A DNA stretch of 64,000 nucleotides from Alphaproteobacteria bacterium. GTDB lineage: Bacteria > Pseudomonadota > Alphaproteobacteria > Rickettsiales > UBA8987. Below, piece after piece: positions 54,285 through 63,270 of this stretch. The position numbers were made by a program, and so were the translations under genes. Below the pieces are notes generated by a model. That model made no database searches. It was not told where the DNA came from and saw nothing but the letters and a program-made list of their open reading frames with translations. How positions within the stretch are numbered: the stretch's first letter is position 1; each line of letters begins with the position of its first letter. The DNA is taken from assembly GCA_030429625.1 (NCBI GenBank), contig JAUIFA010000004.1, positions 309,393 to 373,392 of the forward strand, given 5' to 3'.

Positions 54285-57113
54285 ATGCTTCAAGGTGACC
54301 CAATCGTTTATAACAGTGCGCTGATTGCGCAATTAAAGGAAGCTCAGACATTATTCAAAGACATTATTGAGGGCAAGAAACCAATTCTAACCGATGAACA
54401 GGCACAATGGGTGCCAGAATTGGCATTGAGGATGAGTAAGGGGCAGCATCTTTCCGAAGAGCCGCATGCCTATTATAGAATTGAAGATGAAGATGGTAAG
54501 GTTCAGGAAACTGCTGGTGTCGTTAGTATTTCTCCTATCAGTTCCATCAGTAGTAAACGGCGTAGTGAGTTAAAGCGAGACATAGATGAGTTAGATTTTG
54601 ATTCCATTCGGATTTGTGGCAACCGTCATTCGGTTAAGAACCCTGAGGCGATGGAAAGAATTGCTAAGCGTACAGAAGGTTTTATCGCCATTGAAGGGGG
54701 GTTTCATACTGCCTATGAGATGGTGAGCATTTTATTACAAAAGCTACAAAGGAATGGTACGGAAAAAGATGACCCGTTTGACAAACCTTTTATCATTGAG
54801 AGTAGAAAAAGGAAGGGATCTCCCTGGATGCCTCTGTTAGAAGCTGTTGGAATTCTTGATAATCTGGATGTTCTAGAAGCAAAAGATGTTTTTCTTTCTG
54901 TGGGCAGAAAGATGACCAAAGAAATAGCCCACGATTTAAGAACCAGTTTGCTGGGAAAGGAATCGATTGTAAGAGACCCAGAGGAATTTTCTGATCCAGC
55001 TATTCCTTCCGGTGCAACATTTGTGGTGGCAACGAATAATGCCCAGAAAGTTAAAGAAATGAAGATGGTTTTTGCTAATATTGGCGCGGATGTAAAAATT
55101 ATTGGAGTAGAAGAATTTATGGGGCCCATCAAAAGTGCTCATGAGACCAGTGCTTCTTTAGAAGGAAATATGTATGAAAAGTTAGAGGAGGCTTTCAAGA
55201 AATGGCGCGGGCTTTCTTCAGATTTGCAGGAAAAACATTTACTAAAACTTGGTTTAAAACCAGAAAATGTTTATTTCTTGGCAGATGATCGTGGTACGCA
55301 TTTTCTCGACCAGCGCATTGTAGAACAGCCAGAGTTTGATAAAATACGGGGCAGTTATGTGATTGACGATGCTACGCACCACCATATTTTTCCATTTAAG
55401 AGCTTTCCTGGTAATGAGGTAGGTCCGGTAATGGATGCGATGGGAGGGATTGATAATTTTTATGGTGCCGTCAGCACCATCGCCCAGCGCATACCAGACC
55501 TTGATTTTCGGATGATTGAGCGCAATGTTTTGGGTTTGGCTGCTTTAAATCAAGAATCAGGAAAACGCCTTGAGGTGATGGGTGTGTCGGGGACAGAAAC
55601 CAATGTCGCCATTTCTCAGCCAAGGCCATTAAACCCTGAGGCAGTCTATAAATCTGATCACTATCAGACACCTGTTCGTTTTAATCCTGATGGCAAAACT
55701 ATGGCCGAGCTTGATGGGCATAATCATGAACATCTTGTTAATTATAGTGCGTTGGCGCGGGCATGCTTATTACTTGTTGAGGTGTGCCGTATTAAAACCG
55801 GACAAGTGCAGAATGTACAACAATATGAAGGTGAATTCGTTGTTGGCGTAGCCGGAGCCTTCAATTTATCTACTCAGCTAGAGATTGTAGAAGCACTTGA
55901 CGGAGAAAATATTTCGGTAAGAGAGTCAGAAAAAATAAAAGTAGCAAGCGGCATAAAAGATGGCCTGTTGAACGACAGGGATGCCTATCTGTTTATTGCT
56001 AACCCAGAATTAAACCAACCGTTGGGGCAGATAACAGAAGATTTGTTTAAGGTCATGTCTTTGTTTGTGGGTAAGCAGATTCACGACCCAAAATTGGACA
56101 ATAAACCCTTTGTCGTTGTTGACCCAATTGTTGAAAAAGAGGGGGTGTCAAAACATCCGGCTATGCAGATCCTGTATGACTTAAAACGTCAGGGGGTGAT
56201 TAAAGAGGACATTCATGATGTGGTCAAAGTGGTGTCGTCGGTTAAAGAGGCTGCCACTTGGATTAATGAGGCAAAAACACATTATACGGGGAGAATGGAA
56301 TTGCCGGAGGATCGTTCCTCTGGGGATGAAATTGCTCATAAAAAATACAATGTGGCAATTTTTTGCTCGGCCAGCACGTCAAATCCCCAGTTGTTAGAAG
56401 ATGCTTATTCCCTTTCCTGGAACCTAGCAGACAAAGGCTTTGGTCATGTTTCTGGGGGTGGAGCAAAGTCCATGATGGGGCATATTAATGAGGCAGTGCA
56501 CGATTTTACAGAGGGAAAAATACGCGATTTTTCTGGTGATGAAGTTAAGCGGGTACAGAAGATGTTGCGGGACAAAGATGGGTTTGCCCATGCTGCGGGC
56601 AGCCATGGCACTGAGGTTCTGCCCAATAATAATGTATGTTGTTTTGGAGTGCAAACCCAAGAAACCGCTCAGATTGAAGGAATTCCGCCGGGAATGGACA
56701 AGATTGGCGGTTTGATTCTCACCAAAGATATCTTTGATCGTATGGAAAAGATGGTGCGTGGCGCAGATGCATTTGTGATTCAGGCCGGTGGTGCCGGAAC
56801 CATGCAGGAAACCGCCTTACTGCTGATGATGAAAGCCAACGGTCATCCGGACATGAAAGACAAGCCTATTATCGTCCACAATCGCCCGTTTAAATCCAGA
56901 GAAATTGTTGATGGTCAATCTCAAGAAATTGAACGTGGTTTTTATGATACGCTGTTAAGACAATTTAGCAAAGAGCAGTTAAAGGCAATGGATGTGTCGG
57001 TGGTGGCCAAACGTAAAGACATTCTTAAAGTGGTGGAAGCTGATCGGGCTGTGCGCCTGCCAGACAAAGCACCCGCCAATGGCAATGGTCATGAGGGTGG
57101 CCACAGCCGTTAA
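54285..57113 (+). CDS. Multidomain LOG-like / Ham1-like / LOG-like / LOG protein
   Basis: 942 residues; not recognised as a single known family. Segment 1 (about 70-230) has a degenerate LOG-type core: IRICGNRHSV, then EGFIAIEGGFHTAYEMVS in the place of the PGGxGTxxE motif. Segment 2 (about 245-500) is Ham1/RdgB-like: FVVATNNAQKVKEMKMVF, FLADDRGTHF, and FNPDGKTMAELDG; the SHR triplet near its end is replaced by NYS. Segment 3 (about 515-665) is another LOG-like half with YLFIANPELNQPLGQITEDL. Segment 4 (about 688-915) is a fuller LOG domain: VAIFCSASTSN, GGGAKSMMGHINEAV and QAGGAGTMQETALLLMM. Ham1 proteins hydrolyse abnormal NTPs and LOG enzymes release bases from nucleotide monophosphates, so a nucleotide-processing role is inferred. 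AGGAAG precedes the ATG. Confidence 0.75.
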   Translation: MLQGDPIVYNSALIAQLKEAQTLFKDIIEGKKPILTDEQAQWVPELALRMSKGQHLSEEPHAYYRIEDEDGKVQETAGVVSISPISSISSKRRSELKRDIDELDFDSIRICGNRHSVKNPEAMERIAKRTEGFIAIEGGFHTAYEMVSILLQKLQRNGTEKDDPFDKPFIIESRKRKGSPWMPLLEAVGILDNLDVLEAKDVFLSVGRKMTKEIAHDLRTSLLGKESIVRDPEEFSDPAIPSGATFVVATNNAQKVKEMKMVFANIGADVKIIGVEEFMGPIKSAHETSASLEGNMYEKLEEAFKKWRGLSSDLQEKHLLKLGLKPENVYFLADDRGTHFLDQRIVEQPEFDKIRGSYVIDDATHHHIFPFKSFPGNEVGPVMDAMGGIDNFYGAVSTIAQRIPDLDFRMIERNVLGLAALNQESGKRLEVMGVSGTETNVAISQPRPLNPEAVYKSDHYQTPVRFNPDGKTMAELDGHNHEHLVNYSALARACLLLVEVCRIKTGQVQNVQQYEGEFVVGVAGAFNLSTQLEIVEALDGENISVRESEKIKVASGIKDGLLNDRDAYLFIANPELNQPLGQITEDLFKVMSLFVGKQIHDPKLDNKPFVVVDPIVEKEGVSKHPAMQILYDLKRQGVIKEDIHDVVKVVSSVKEAATWINEAKTHYTGRMELPEDRSSGDEIAHKKYNVAIFCSASTSNPQLLEDAYSLSWNLADKGFGHVSGGGAKSMMGHINEAVHDFTEGKIRDFSGDEVKRVQKMLRDKDGFAHAAGSHGTEVLPNNNVCCFGVQTQETAQIEGIPPGMDKIGGLILTKDIFDRMEKMVRGADAFVIQAGGAGTMQETALLLMMKANGHPDMKDKPIIVHNRPFKSREIVDGQSQEIERGFYDTLLRQFSKEQLKAMDVSVVAKRKDILKVVEADRAVRLPDKAPANGNGHEGGHSR

Positions 57114-57115
57114 GA

Positions 57116-57895
57116 TTAGTGGTCTTGTAATTTGATTTTGATTGGCCCGTGGCCGCGCCCGTGGACAAACTGATCCACATAATCGTTGCCACTTTTATAA
57201 ATTTTATCGGTACTGCCATTCCAAATGATTTCACCTTCATAGATCATGGCAATTTGATCAGCAATTTTATGGGCACTGTTCATGTCGTGGGTGATGGTGA
57301 TGGTGGTTGCACCCAATTCTTTGGAACATTTGACAATCAATTCATTGATTACATCCGCCATGATTGGATCTAAACCGGTGGTGGGCTCATCAAAAAAGAT
57401 AATCTCTGGTGAAGTGGCAATGGCACGTGCCAGCGACACACGTTTTTGCATCCCACCGGAAAGTTCACTAGGGTATAAATTGGCCACATCCGCACCCAGC
57501 CCAACAGAATTTAGCTTCTCAATAGCTATTTCTCTAGCTTCTGGACGGGGGACACCTTCTGCATGGGTCAGGCCAAAGGCCACATTTTCCCATATTTTTA
57601 AACTGTCAAACAACGCACCACCTTGAAACAGATAGCCAAATTTGTGCATTAAATCGTCAATTTGCCCCTGTGACATTTTGCTGGTTTCTGCCCCATCAAT
57701 CTTGATGCTGCCTTTGTCGGGTCGCATCAGGCCAATAATGTTTTTTAACAGCACTGACTTTCCCGTTCCTGAGCCACCGATGACCACCAAAGACTCGCCT
57801 TTGGGGATCGACAAATTCACCCCATTCAAAACATGCTTTTTGCCAAAGGATTTACAAAGATTTTTGATCTCAATTTTTGGAGGATTCTGGCTCAT
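57116..57895 (-). CDS. mlaF: Phospholipid-trafficking ABC transporter ATP-binding protein MlaF
   Basis: About 259 residues. Walker A VIGGSGTGKSVLLK, Q-loop YLFQGGALFDSLKI, signature LSGGMQKRVSLARAI, Walker B IIFFDEPTTGLDP, and the switch histidine in ITHDMNS. The FQGGALFDSL-type loop and SGGMQKR signature are those of MlaF/Ttg2A. The frame reaches 57934, but the ATG at 57895 overlaps the mlaE stop as ATGA, giving the natural start. Only the MlaE-MlaF pair is here; MlaD and the other components are missing. Stop is 2 bases from the convergent LOG/Ham1 gene. Confidence 0.94.
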   Translation of the reverse strand: MSQNPPKIEIKNLCKSFGKKHVLNGVNLSIPKGESLVVIGGSGTGKSVLLKNIIGLMRPDKGSIKIDGAETSKMSQGQIDDLMHKFGYLFQGGALFDSLKIWENVAFGLTHAEGVPRPEAREIAIEKLNSVGLGADVANLYPSELSGGMQKRVSLARAIATSPEIIFFDEPTTGLDPIMADVINELIVKCSKELGATTITITHDMNSAHKIADQIAMIYEGEIIWNGSTDKIYKSGNDYVDQFVHGRGHGPIKIKLQDH

Positions 57896-58671
57896 GATGC
57901 AAAAAACAGCTCCGTAATGATGTAGTTGAAGCATAAGATCAGCATTGAAGCGCTGACCACTGCGTTGGTCGTTGCTTGGCCAACACCTTGTGCGCCACCC
58001 TTAGAGTTGTAACCGTGATAGCAGCCCATGAGTGTAATTAAGAAGCCAAACACGGCGGCCTTGGTAAGACCCGAAACCACGTCCATATATTCCAGCGCGT
58101 CAAACGTGCTTTGAAGATAAGTAGGCGCGCTAAAGCCCAGCTTGTGGATGCCCACCAGATAACCGCCATAGACACCAATAATGTCGGCAATAAGCACTAA
58201 AATTGGCAGAGTGACAACTCCAGCAAGTAGGCGAGGGGCAATCAAATAGCGGAAAGGATTAGTCGAAAGGGTGGTTAATGCGTCAATTTGCTCGGTCACG
58301 CGCATCGTGCCGATTTCTGCTGCCGTGGCGGCGCCAATGCGTCCGGCGACCATCAATGCTGCCAGTACAGGCCCAAGTTCACGTGTGATAGAAATGATAA
58401 CGATGGAAGCGATAGATGATTCTGCTCCCACGCCGGAGCGCTCAAAACCAGTAAAACTCTGTAAGGCCAGCACTGCACCAGTAAAAATAGCTGTTAATCC
58501 AACAACAGGCAAAGAATAATAACCAATTTCAAGCATTTGGCGGGCAATTTGGCGCAGATAGATGGGGCGGGAAAAAACCGAAGCTACCGCACGCGAGGTA
58601 AACAGCGACACTCGGCCAACAACGGCCAAAAATTTTATGACTACCCGACCCAATATTGCAAAAATATTCAT
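57892..58671 (-). CDS. mlaE: Phospholipid-trafficking ABC transporter permease MlaE
   Basis: 259 residues with about five hydrophobic segments. Conserved core: VVGLTAIFTGAVLALQSF, RELGPVLAALMVAGRIGAA, EIGTMRVTEQIDAL, and a C-terminal GxxxxTTNAVVSA block. This is the MlaE/YrbE permease of the retrograde or anterograde phospholipid system at the inner membrane. Overlaps mlaF by 4 bases (coupled translation). It follows alr, 75 bases downstream of it on the minus strand. Confidence 0.95.
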   Translation of the reverse strand: MNIFAILGRVVIKFLAVVGRVSLFTSRAVASVFSRPIYLRQIARQMLEIGYYSLPVVGLTAIFTGAVLALQSFTGFERSGVGAESSIASIVIISITRELGPVLAALMVAGRIGAATAAEIGTMRVTEQIDALTTLSTNPFRYLIAPRLLAGVVTLPILVLIADIIGVYGGYLVGIHKLGFSAPTYLQSTFDALEYMDVVSGLTKAAVFGFLITLMGCYHGYNSKGGAQGVGQATTNAVVSASMLILCFNYIITELFFAS

Positions 58672-58746
58672 TACAGCCCATTGAAATTTACTATGTTTTG
58701 GAGAATATAAACGATTGTTTGTTTTCTATCAACTAACAATGTAGTT

Positions 58747-59841
58747 TCATCCGCCGATATAACACCTTTTATAGCGTTGGCCAAGGGTAGTTAAAATTTC
58801 ATAGCCAATGGTTCCCGCCATATGTGCCACTTCGTCCACGGAAATATGTTTCCCAATAAGTTCTGCCTTTGTCCCCACCGTCACTACATCTTTATTTATA
58901 TTAGAAATATCTAATATAATAGAGTCCATTGAGATACGGCCAATGATTGGAACCTTAATATCGCCTATATACGCGTAGGATTTATTGCCTAGGCTGCGCA
59001 AATAACCATCGGCATAGCCTGCGGGCAGAGTAGCAAGCATGCTGTCTTCTGGAAGGGTGTAAGTAGCACCATATCCAACACTGTCGCCCTTCTTAGCATG
59101 GCGTATCTGAATTATTTGTGATTCTAATGTAATTACATTTCTTAGGTCTGGATATGTTTCGGGTACAGAGTTTGATCCATAGATGGAAATACCTGCGCGC
59201 GTAAGATTCTTCGCAGCGATAGGAAGGTTGAATATGCCTCCGGAATTATTAAAACTCAAGGGAATGCCTTCAAACCAACGGCCAATTTGGGTAAATCTCT
59301 CCAATTGTTGTCCATTGGTGGGGTGGTCCACTTGGCTAATACAGGCCAAATGGCTCATAACATAGTCAATTTTCAGGTTGGAGTATAATTGGGGATGTTG
59401 GCTGAGGTGGTGGCCGTCTTCCATAGTCAGGCCAAGGCGATTCATAGCACTATCAATATGGATAATCGCATGCAGTTGTGTGGACTTTGCCTGATTGTTC
59501 CATAACTCTATTTGATAAAAATCATTGAGAACTGGAAGGATATTATGCTGGATAAAGACCTCTTCCTCACCCTTTTGCACGCCAAAGAATACATAGATAC
59601 GGGGGGTGTTGCCTAAAACAGAGCGCAGTTCAATGGCTTCGTCCAGTGTGGCAACAAAGAATGTACGACAACCGGATTGCTGTAAGGCTTTGGACACAGG
59701 CGCGATTCCTAGCCCATAGGCATTGGCTTTGACCACCGCAGCACATTCTGCTTCTCCACTGTATTCTGTAAGTACATTGTAATTATATTTTATGGCATCA
59801 AGGTCGACAGTAAGGGTCGTTAGGGCATGGTCAGTATTCAT
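58747..59841 (-). CDS. alr: Alanine racemase
   Basis: PLP enzyme supplying D-alanine for peptidoglycan. 364 residues. Cofactor Lys38 in AVVKANAYGLGI, HIDSAMNRLGL, and the catalytic-tyrosine region DSVGYGATYTLP; PIIGRISMDSIILDIS near the C-terminus. It begins 2 bases behind dnaB, continuing the rpsF-rpsR-rplI-dnaB-alr string common in alphaproteobacteria. A D-amino-acid transaminase (dat) also lies in the window, giving an alternative D-amino-acid route. Confidence 0.96.
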   Translation of the reverse strand: MNTDHALTTLTVDLDAIKYNYNVLTEYSGEAECAAVVKANAYGLGIAPVSKALQQSGCRTFFVATLDEAIELRSVLGNTPRIYVFFGVQKGEEEVFIQHNILPVLNDFYQIELWNNQAKSTQLHAIIHIDSAMNRLGLTMEDGHHLSQHPQLYSNLKIDYVMSHLACISQVDHPTNGQQLERFTQIGRWFEGIPLSFNNSGGIFNLPIAAKNLTRAGISIYGSNSVPETYPDLRNVITLESQIIQIRHAKKGDSVGYGATYTLPEDSMLATLPAGYADGYLRSLGNKSYAYIGDIKVPIIGRISMDSIILDISNINKDVVTVGTKAELIGKHISVDEVAHMAGTIGYEILTTLGQRYKRCYIGG

Positions 59842-59843
59842 TG

Positions 59844-61439
59844 CTAGTGCCCTGTATTATCACTATAAAAATTCTTGAATTTGGTAGTTGAATGGTCAAA
59901 TACTAAGGTAACATTGCCGATGGGGCCATGCCTGTGCTTTGAAACAATAATTTCGGTACGATTTTGGATTTCTTTAAATCGCTGGCCAACCTCAGACTCC
60001 TCCCAAGCACCAAGAATTTCAAGGGCAGCTTGATGGGCGGCAATGTTTTCCGGAGAGGGGTTGTCGGGATAGTTTGGAATTGCCGGACGTTTACGTTCAA
60101 GGTAATAGGCCTCACGGTAAATAAACAAAACCAAATCGGCATCTTGTTCAATGGAACCGGATTCACGCAGGTCAGACAGTTGCGGACGTTTGTCATCGCG
60201 CGATTCTACTGCCCGTGAAAGTTGCGACAATGCCAGTACAGGAATGTCCAATTCTTTAGCAATGGCCTTTAATCCCATGGTGATTTCCGAAATTTCTTGC
60301 ACACGGCTTTGTTGAGAATGTTTACTGACTCCTCGTAACAATTGCAAATAATCTACTACCAGAAGGGCAAGATTGTGCTTGCGCTTTAAACGTCGGGCAC
60401 GGGTGCGCACGGCTGCAATGGTTTGTGCCGGAGTGTCATCAATATAAATTGGGAGCTGATGCAGTGTGTTGCTGGCTCTGACCAGATTCTCAAAATCATC
60501 AGGGCTTAGCTTACCACGCCGGATGTTAATGGCATTGATGGCACTTTCCATCGAAAGTAAGCGGGTAGAAAGCTGATCGGCGGACATTTCCAGTGAGATA
60601 AACCCCACCGCTCCCATGGGTGCAGGTTCAGGAGTATTATTATTTCCCCCCAGACTTGCCTCGTATTGCTTCATTTTTTCTGTATGATCCTGTTTCAGCC
60701 ACTGAGCCGCATTGAGAGCAACATTTAAAGCCAGTGCAGTTTTTCCCATAGAAGGTCGGGCGGCAAGAATGATGAGATCAGAATTATGCAAACCGCCAAG
60801 CAACTCGTCCAGGTCAAGGAATTTGGTAGGAATGCCACTGATGGCTCCATCACGCTTGGAGGCGTGGTCAGCCATTTCAATGGCCTTGGTGACAGACAGT
60901 TTTATGTTTTCAAAATTAGAGTCACTGCTGCCTTCGCTGGCCAGATTAAATAATTTCTGCTCGGAATATTCGATTTGCGAAGACGCACGTTCCTCCCCGC
61001 TGGAGCTGTAGGCGTTATTGACCATGTCCTCACCAATGTCAATCAGTTGACGGCTTATGGACAAATTATAGATGATCAGTGCATACTCTTTGATGTTAAC
61101 AATGCCGCTGGCCAGACCGGCAAGCTTAGCGAGGTAATTCGCACCGCCCACATCACTAAGAGCCTCGTGCTTATCAAAACGGTTTTTTAAGGTCACGGGA
61201 GAGGCGATAAGCCCCTTGTCGTTCATCTGTTCAATGGCAGAGTAGATATCACGGTGAACCGGTTCGTAAAAACAATCATCACGTAAAAAATCTGCTATCC
61301 GGTTTAGTGCCTCATTGTTGGTCAGCACGGCTCCAAGAACAATTTGTTCTGCCTCAATATTATAAGGCACTTCGCGGTAAGAGCTGCTCTCAGGCAACTC
61401 TGTATCAATGGTGATAATATTGTCTTTTGGTGTGCTCAT
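59844..61439 (-). CDS. dnaB: Replicative DNA helicase DnaB
   Basis: Hexameric fork helicase. 531 residues: the N-terminal domain (about 20-120, YNIEAEQIVLGAVL), a linker, and the RecA-like domain with Walker A LAARPSMGKTALALN, the Walker B region LLVVDYLQLLRG, the glutamine sensor LALSQLSRAVESR and LRESGSIEQDADLVLFIYR. An insertion rich in Asn, Gly and Pro lies near 278-287 (GGNNNTPEPA). No intein is visible. Follows rplI, preceded by the hairpin at 61494-61526, and precedes alr by 2 bases. Confidence 0.97.
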   Translation of the reverse strand: MSTPKDNIITIDTELPESSSYREVPYNIEAEQIVLGAVLTNNEALNRIADFLRDDCFYEPVHRDIYSAIEQMNDKGLIASPVTLKNRFDKHEALSDVGGANYLAKLAGLASGIVNIKEYALIIYNLSISRQLIDIGEDMVNNAYSSSGEERASSQIEYSEQKLFNLASEGSSDSNFENIKLSVTKAIEMADHASKRDGAISGIPTKFLDLDELLGGLHNSDLIILAARPSMGKTALALNVALNAAQWLKQDHTEKMKQYEASLGGNNNTPEPAPMGAVGFISLEMSADQLSTRLLSMESAINAINIRRGKLSPDDFENLVRASNTLHQLPIYIDDTPAQTIAAVRTRARRLKRKHNLALLVVDYLQLLRGVSKHSQQSRVQEISEITMGLKAIAKELDIPVLALSQLSRAVESRDDKRPQLSDLRESGSIEQDADLVLFIYREAYYLERKRPAIPNYPDNPSPENIAAHQAALEILGAWEESEVGQRFKEIQNRTEIIVSKHRHGPIGNVTLVFDHSTTKFKNFYSDNTGH

Positions 61440-61493
61440 TCTCTAACAGTCCCTCTGAAGGAACAGTCTAGCCTTTTTCTATCGAAAGGCAAC

Positions 61494-61526
61494 AAAAAAG
61501 CCGGAGAATTTTATCCCCGGCTTTTA
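61494..61526 (-). terminator. Intrinsic terminator downstream of rplI
   Basis: Read on the minus strand, AAAAGCCGGGGAT pairs with TTCTCCGGCTTTT (one G-U step) and is followed by TTTTTTG. It lies about 30 bases behind the rplI stop and ahead of dnaB, so it can end or attenuate the ribosomal-protein transcript while dnaB is served by a separate promoter or read-through. Confidence 0.78.
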
Positions 61527-61554
61527 CTGTTTTTTCAAATTGTATTGATCTGAT

Positions 61555-62196
61555 CTATGCGGCTTCTTCGCTTGAAGCAGTATCGTCTTTAGCGTTTTGA
61601 GCTTCTGCATCTGCTTCAGGCTTTTCTTCCTTTGCTTCTGCGGCAGGGGCTGCCTCGGCAGCCTGCTCTTCGGCTTTGGTTTCAGAGGATGGGCCTTCCA
61701 TCACACGCTCACCTTTCTTGAATTTTTCTGCAGAGATTTTGGCTTCTGCTGAGGTACGAGCGACGTTGACATCCACTTTAACATTGACTTCCGCGTGCAG
61801 ATCCACATCCACCTCATGGATACCAATATATTTGATTGGATCATGCAGTACGACTTGTTTGCGTTCAATCTGTTGACCGGATTTTTGGCTCACAGCTTCG
61901 GCAATATCCGCAATGGTGACCGAACCATAAAGGCGGCCGTCTTCCCCCGCTTGTTGAATGATGTCCACCAAAATACCATCCACTTTTTTAGCAGTAGCTT
62001 CGGCTTCTTTGATTTTAGCATCGTTCTGTTTTTTGATTTCCGCTTTCTGTACTTCAAAAAAGTCTATGTTAGACTTCGTCGCACGTAGCGCTTTGTTATT
62101 TGGGAGCAGGAAGTTTCGGGCATAGCCGTCTTTTACTTTGACCACTTCGCCAATATTTCCCAGATTCTTAACTTGTTCTAGAAGAATGATTTGCAT
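61555..62196 (-). CDS. rplI: 50S ribosomal protein L9 with Ala/Glu-rich C-terminal extension
   Basis: 213 residues; the core (about 1-150) is normal L9: MQIILLEQVKNLGNIGEVVK, VKDGYARNFLLPNNKA and EDGRLYGSVTIADIAEAV. After residue about 155 there is an extension of about 55-60 residues, almost entirely Ala, Glu, Lys and Ser (for example EEQAAEAAPAAEAKEEKPEA), which is common in alphaproteobacterial L9 but of unknown purpose. It lies 43 bases behind rpsR. Confidence 0.97.
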   Translation of the reverse strand: MQIILLEQVKNLGNIGEVVKVKDGYARNFLLPNNKALRATKSNIDFFEVQKAEIKKQNDAKIKEAEATAKKVDGILVDIIQQAGEDGRLYGSVTIADIAEAVSQKSGQQIERKQVVLHDPIKYIGIHEVDVDLHAEVNVKVDVNVARTSAEAKISAEKFKKGERVMEGPSSETKAEEQAAEAAPAAEAKEEKPEADAEAQNAKDDTASSEEAA

Positions 62197-62239
62197 CTTT
62201 TTCTCCGTCTAATGTTTTGTGACAAACGCACAAATATGA

Positions 62240-62482
62240 TTAATTTTTAGTGAATGGTAATAAGGCAAGAACACGGGCTCTTTTAATGGCTACTGCCAAT
62301 TCACGTTGTTTTTTTGCAGACACAGATGTTATACGACGTGGTAAAATTTTACCACGTTCGGAAACGTAACGGGTTAGCAATTCTGTATCTTTATAGTCAA
62401 TCTTCGGCGCGCCTTCCTCAGAAAAGGGGCAGGATTTTTTGCGACGGAAGAAAACTTTACTGCGAGCATCGTTCTGGATCAT
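62240..62482 (-). CDS. rpsR: 30S ribosomal protein S18
   Basis: 80 residues. [22 protein letters not shown] at the N-terminus and the S18 signature [19 protein letters not shown] in the middle, with [21 protein letters not shown] at the end. It overlaps rpsF by one base. S18 binds the S6 partner encoded by rpsF. Confidence 0.98.
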   Translation of the reverse strand: MIQNDARSKVFFRRKKSCPFSEEGAPKIDYKDTELLTRYVSERGKILPRRITSVSAKKQRELAVAIKRARVLALLPFTKN

Positions 62483-62826
62483 TATGCCTCCGTTTCTTCG
62501 TTTGATTTTTCGTTAAGTAAAGGCGATGGATCTTTAGAAATAGCATCAACTTTTACAATTAAAGTACGCACAACATCTTCATTCAGACGGGCTTTGCGAT
62601 CAATTTCTGCTACTGCTTCTTTGGTCGTATCAAGGCCAAAATGAATGTAATGGCCTTTCTTACTTTTATGGATTTTGTAGGTTAGAGTACGTAGACCCCA
62701 ATCTTCTTCTTTAACAACTTTACCGCCAGCAGAGGTGGCAATTTCTTTAAAGTCGTTGGCAACTTTTTGTAAATCGGCGGCAGAAATATCCTGACGGGCG
62801 ATAAACGTAGCTTCATATAATGACAT
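62482..62826 (-). CDS. rpsF: 30S ribosomal protein S6
   Basis: 114 residues. [19 protein letters not shown] at the N-terminus, then [19 protein letters not shown] and the C-terminal FVRTLIV-like [15 protein letters not shown]. It starts the rpsF-rpsR-rplI operon. An AGGAG ribosome site lies ahead of the ATG. The stem at 62885-62901 in the leader may be the S6:S18 autoregulatory site, and a TATAAT-like element (62963-62968, minus strand) may be its -10. Confidence 0.98.
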   Translation of the reverse strand: MSLYEATFIARQDISAADLQKVANDFKEIATSAGGKVVKEEDWGLRTLTYKIHKSKKGHYIHFGLDTTKEAVAEIDRKARLNEDVVRTLIVKVDAISKDPSPLLNEKSNEETEA

Positions 62827-62884
62827 ATGTCACAACTCCTATTATAAGTTGTTCGTAATCGAACAATGCTTTAGCTTTGGTTCA

Positions 62885-62901
62885 GTGCCGCTCCGGATCA
62901 C
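62885..62901 (-). promoter_or_regulatory. Possible S6:S18 autoregulatory hairpin in the rpsF leader
   Basis: On the minus strand GTG-AT-CCG-GAG-CGG-CAC folds as a stem with a two-base bulge and a CCG step, about 59 bases before the rpsF start. S6:S18 complexes bind a CCG-containing stem in many rpsF leaders. The resemblance is by eye only. Confidence 0.3.
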
Positions 62902-62923
62902 CCAGAGAAGCCAAATAATTACT

Positions 62924-62941
62924 ATATACGTATACGTATAT
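62924..62941. repeat. 18-base perfect palindrome upstream of rpsF
   Basis: ATATACGTATACGTATAT is its own reverse complement over all 18 bases. It lies about 100 bases ahead of the rpsF start. Its Tn-like alternating purine-pyrimidine pattern could form a cruciform, or it could be an operator. Confidence 0.6.
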
Positions 62942-63270
62942 GTTTCATCTGTAACAGATTGAATTATAGTATCTAAGGAAAGGTCGGCATGCCGCCTCGC
63001 CTAACTAAAGTGTCGCGCACTATAACGCCCTTTATTATGATTGCAAGTAAAATAATCAAATAAATGATGTGCGGGTGTGTTTAACACAGATTGGCCAGTG
63101 TATTATTTATCCTTCTGAATCAATACAGTGGTAAATTATTTAACCAAATCGAATCAATTTATATATAATTTTAAATATATTTTAACTAAATACATTGTGT
63201 ATGCACCCTATTTATGATAAAGTCTAAATGTAGAGAGAGTTATTAACCTAAGAAGTGAAGAGGCTTTAAA

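Larger units (their letters stand above)
62827..63270. other. Intergenic region between rpsF and the RTX gene
   Basis: 444 bases with no supportable gene. It contains the rpsF leader hairpin (62885-62901), an 18-base palindrome (62924-62941), a TATAAT on the minus strand (62963-62968) as probable rpsF -10, and AT-rich DNA (about 63120-63200) leading to the RTX gene with its AGAGG ribosome site just before 63271. Confidence 0.6.
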
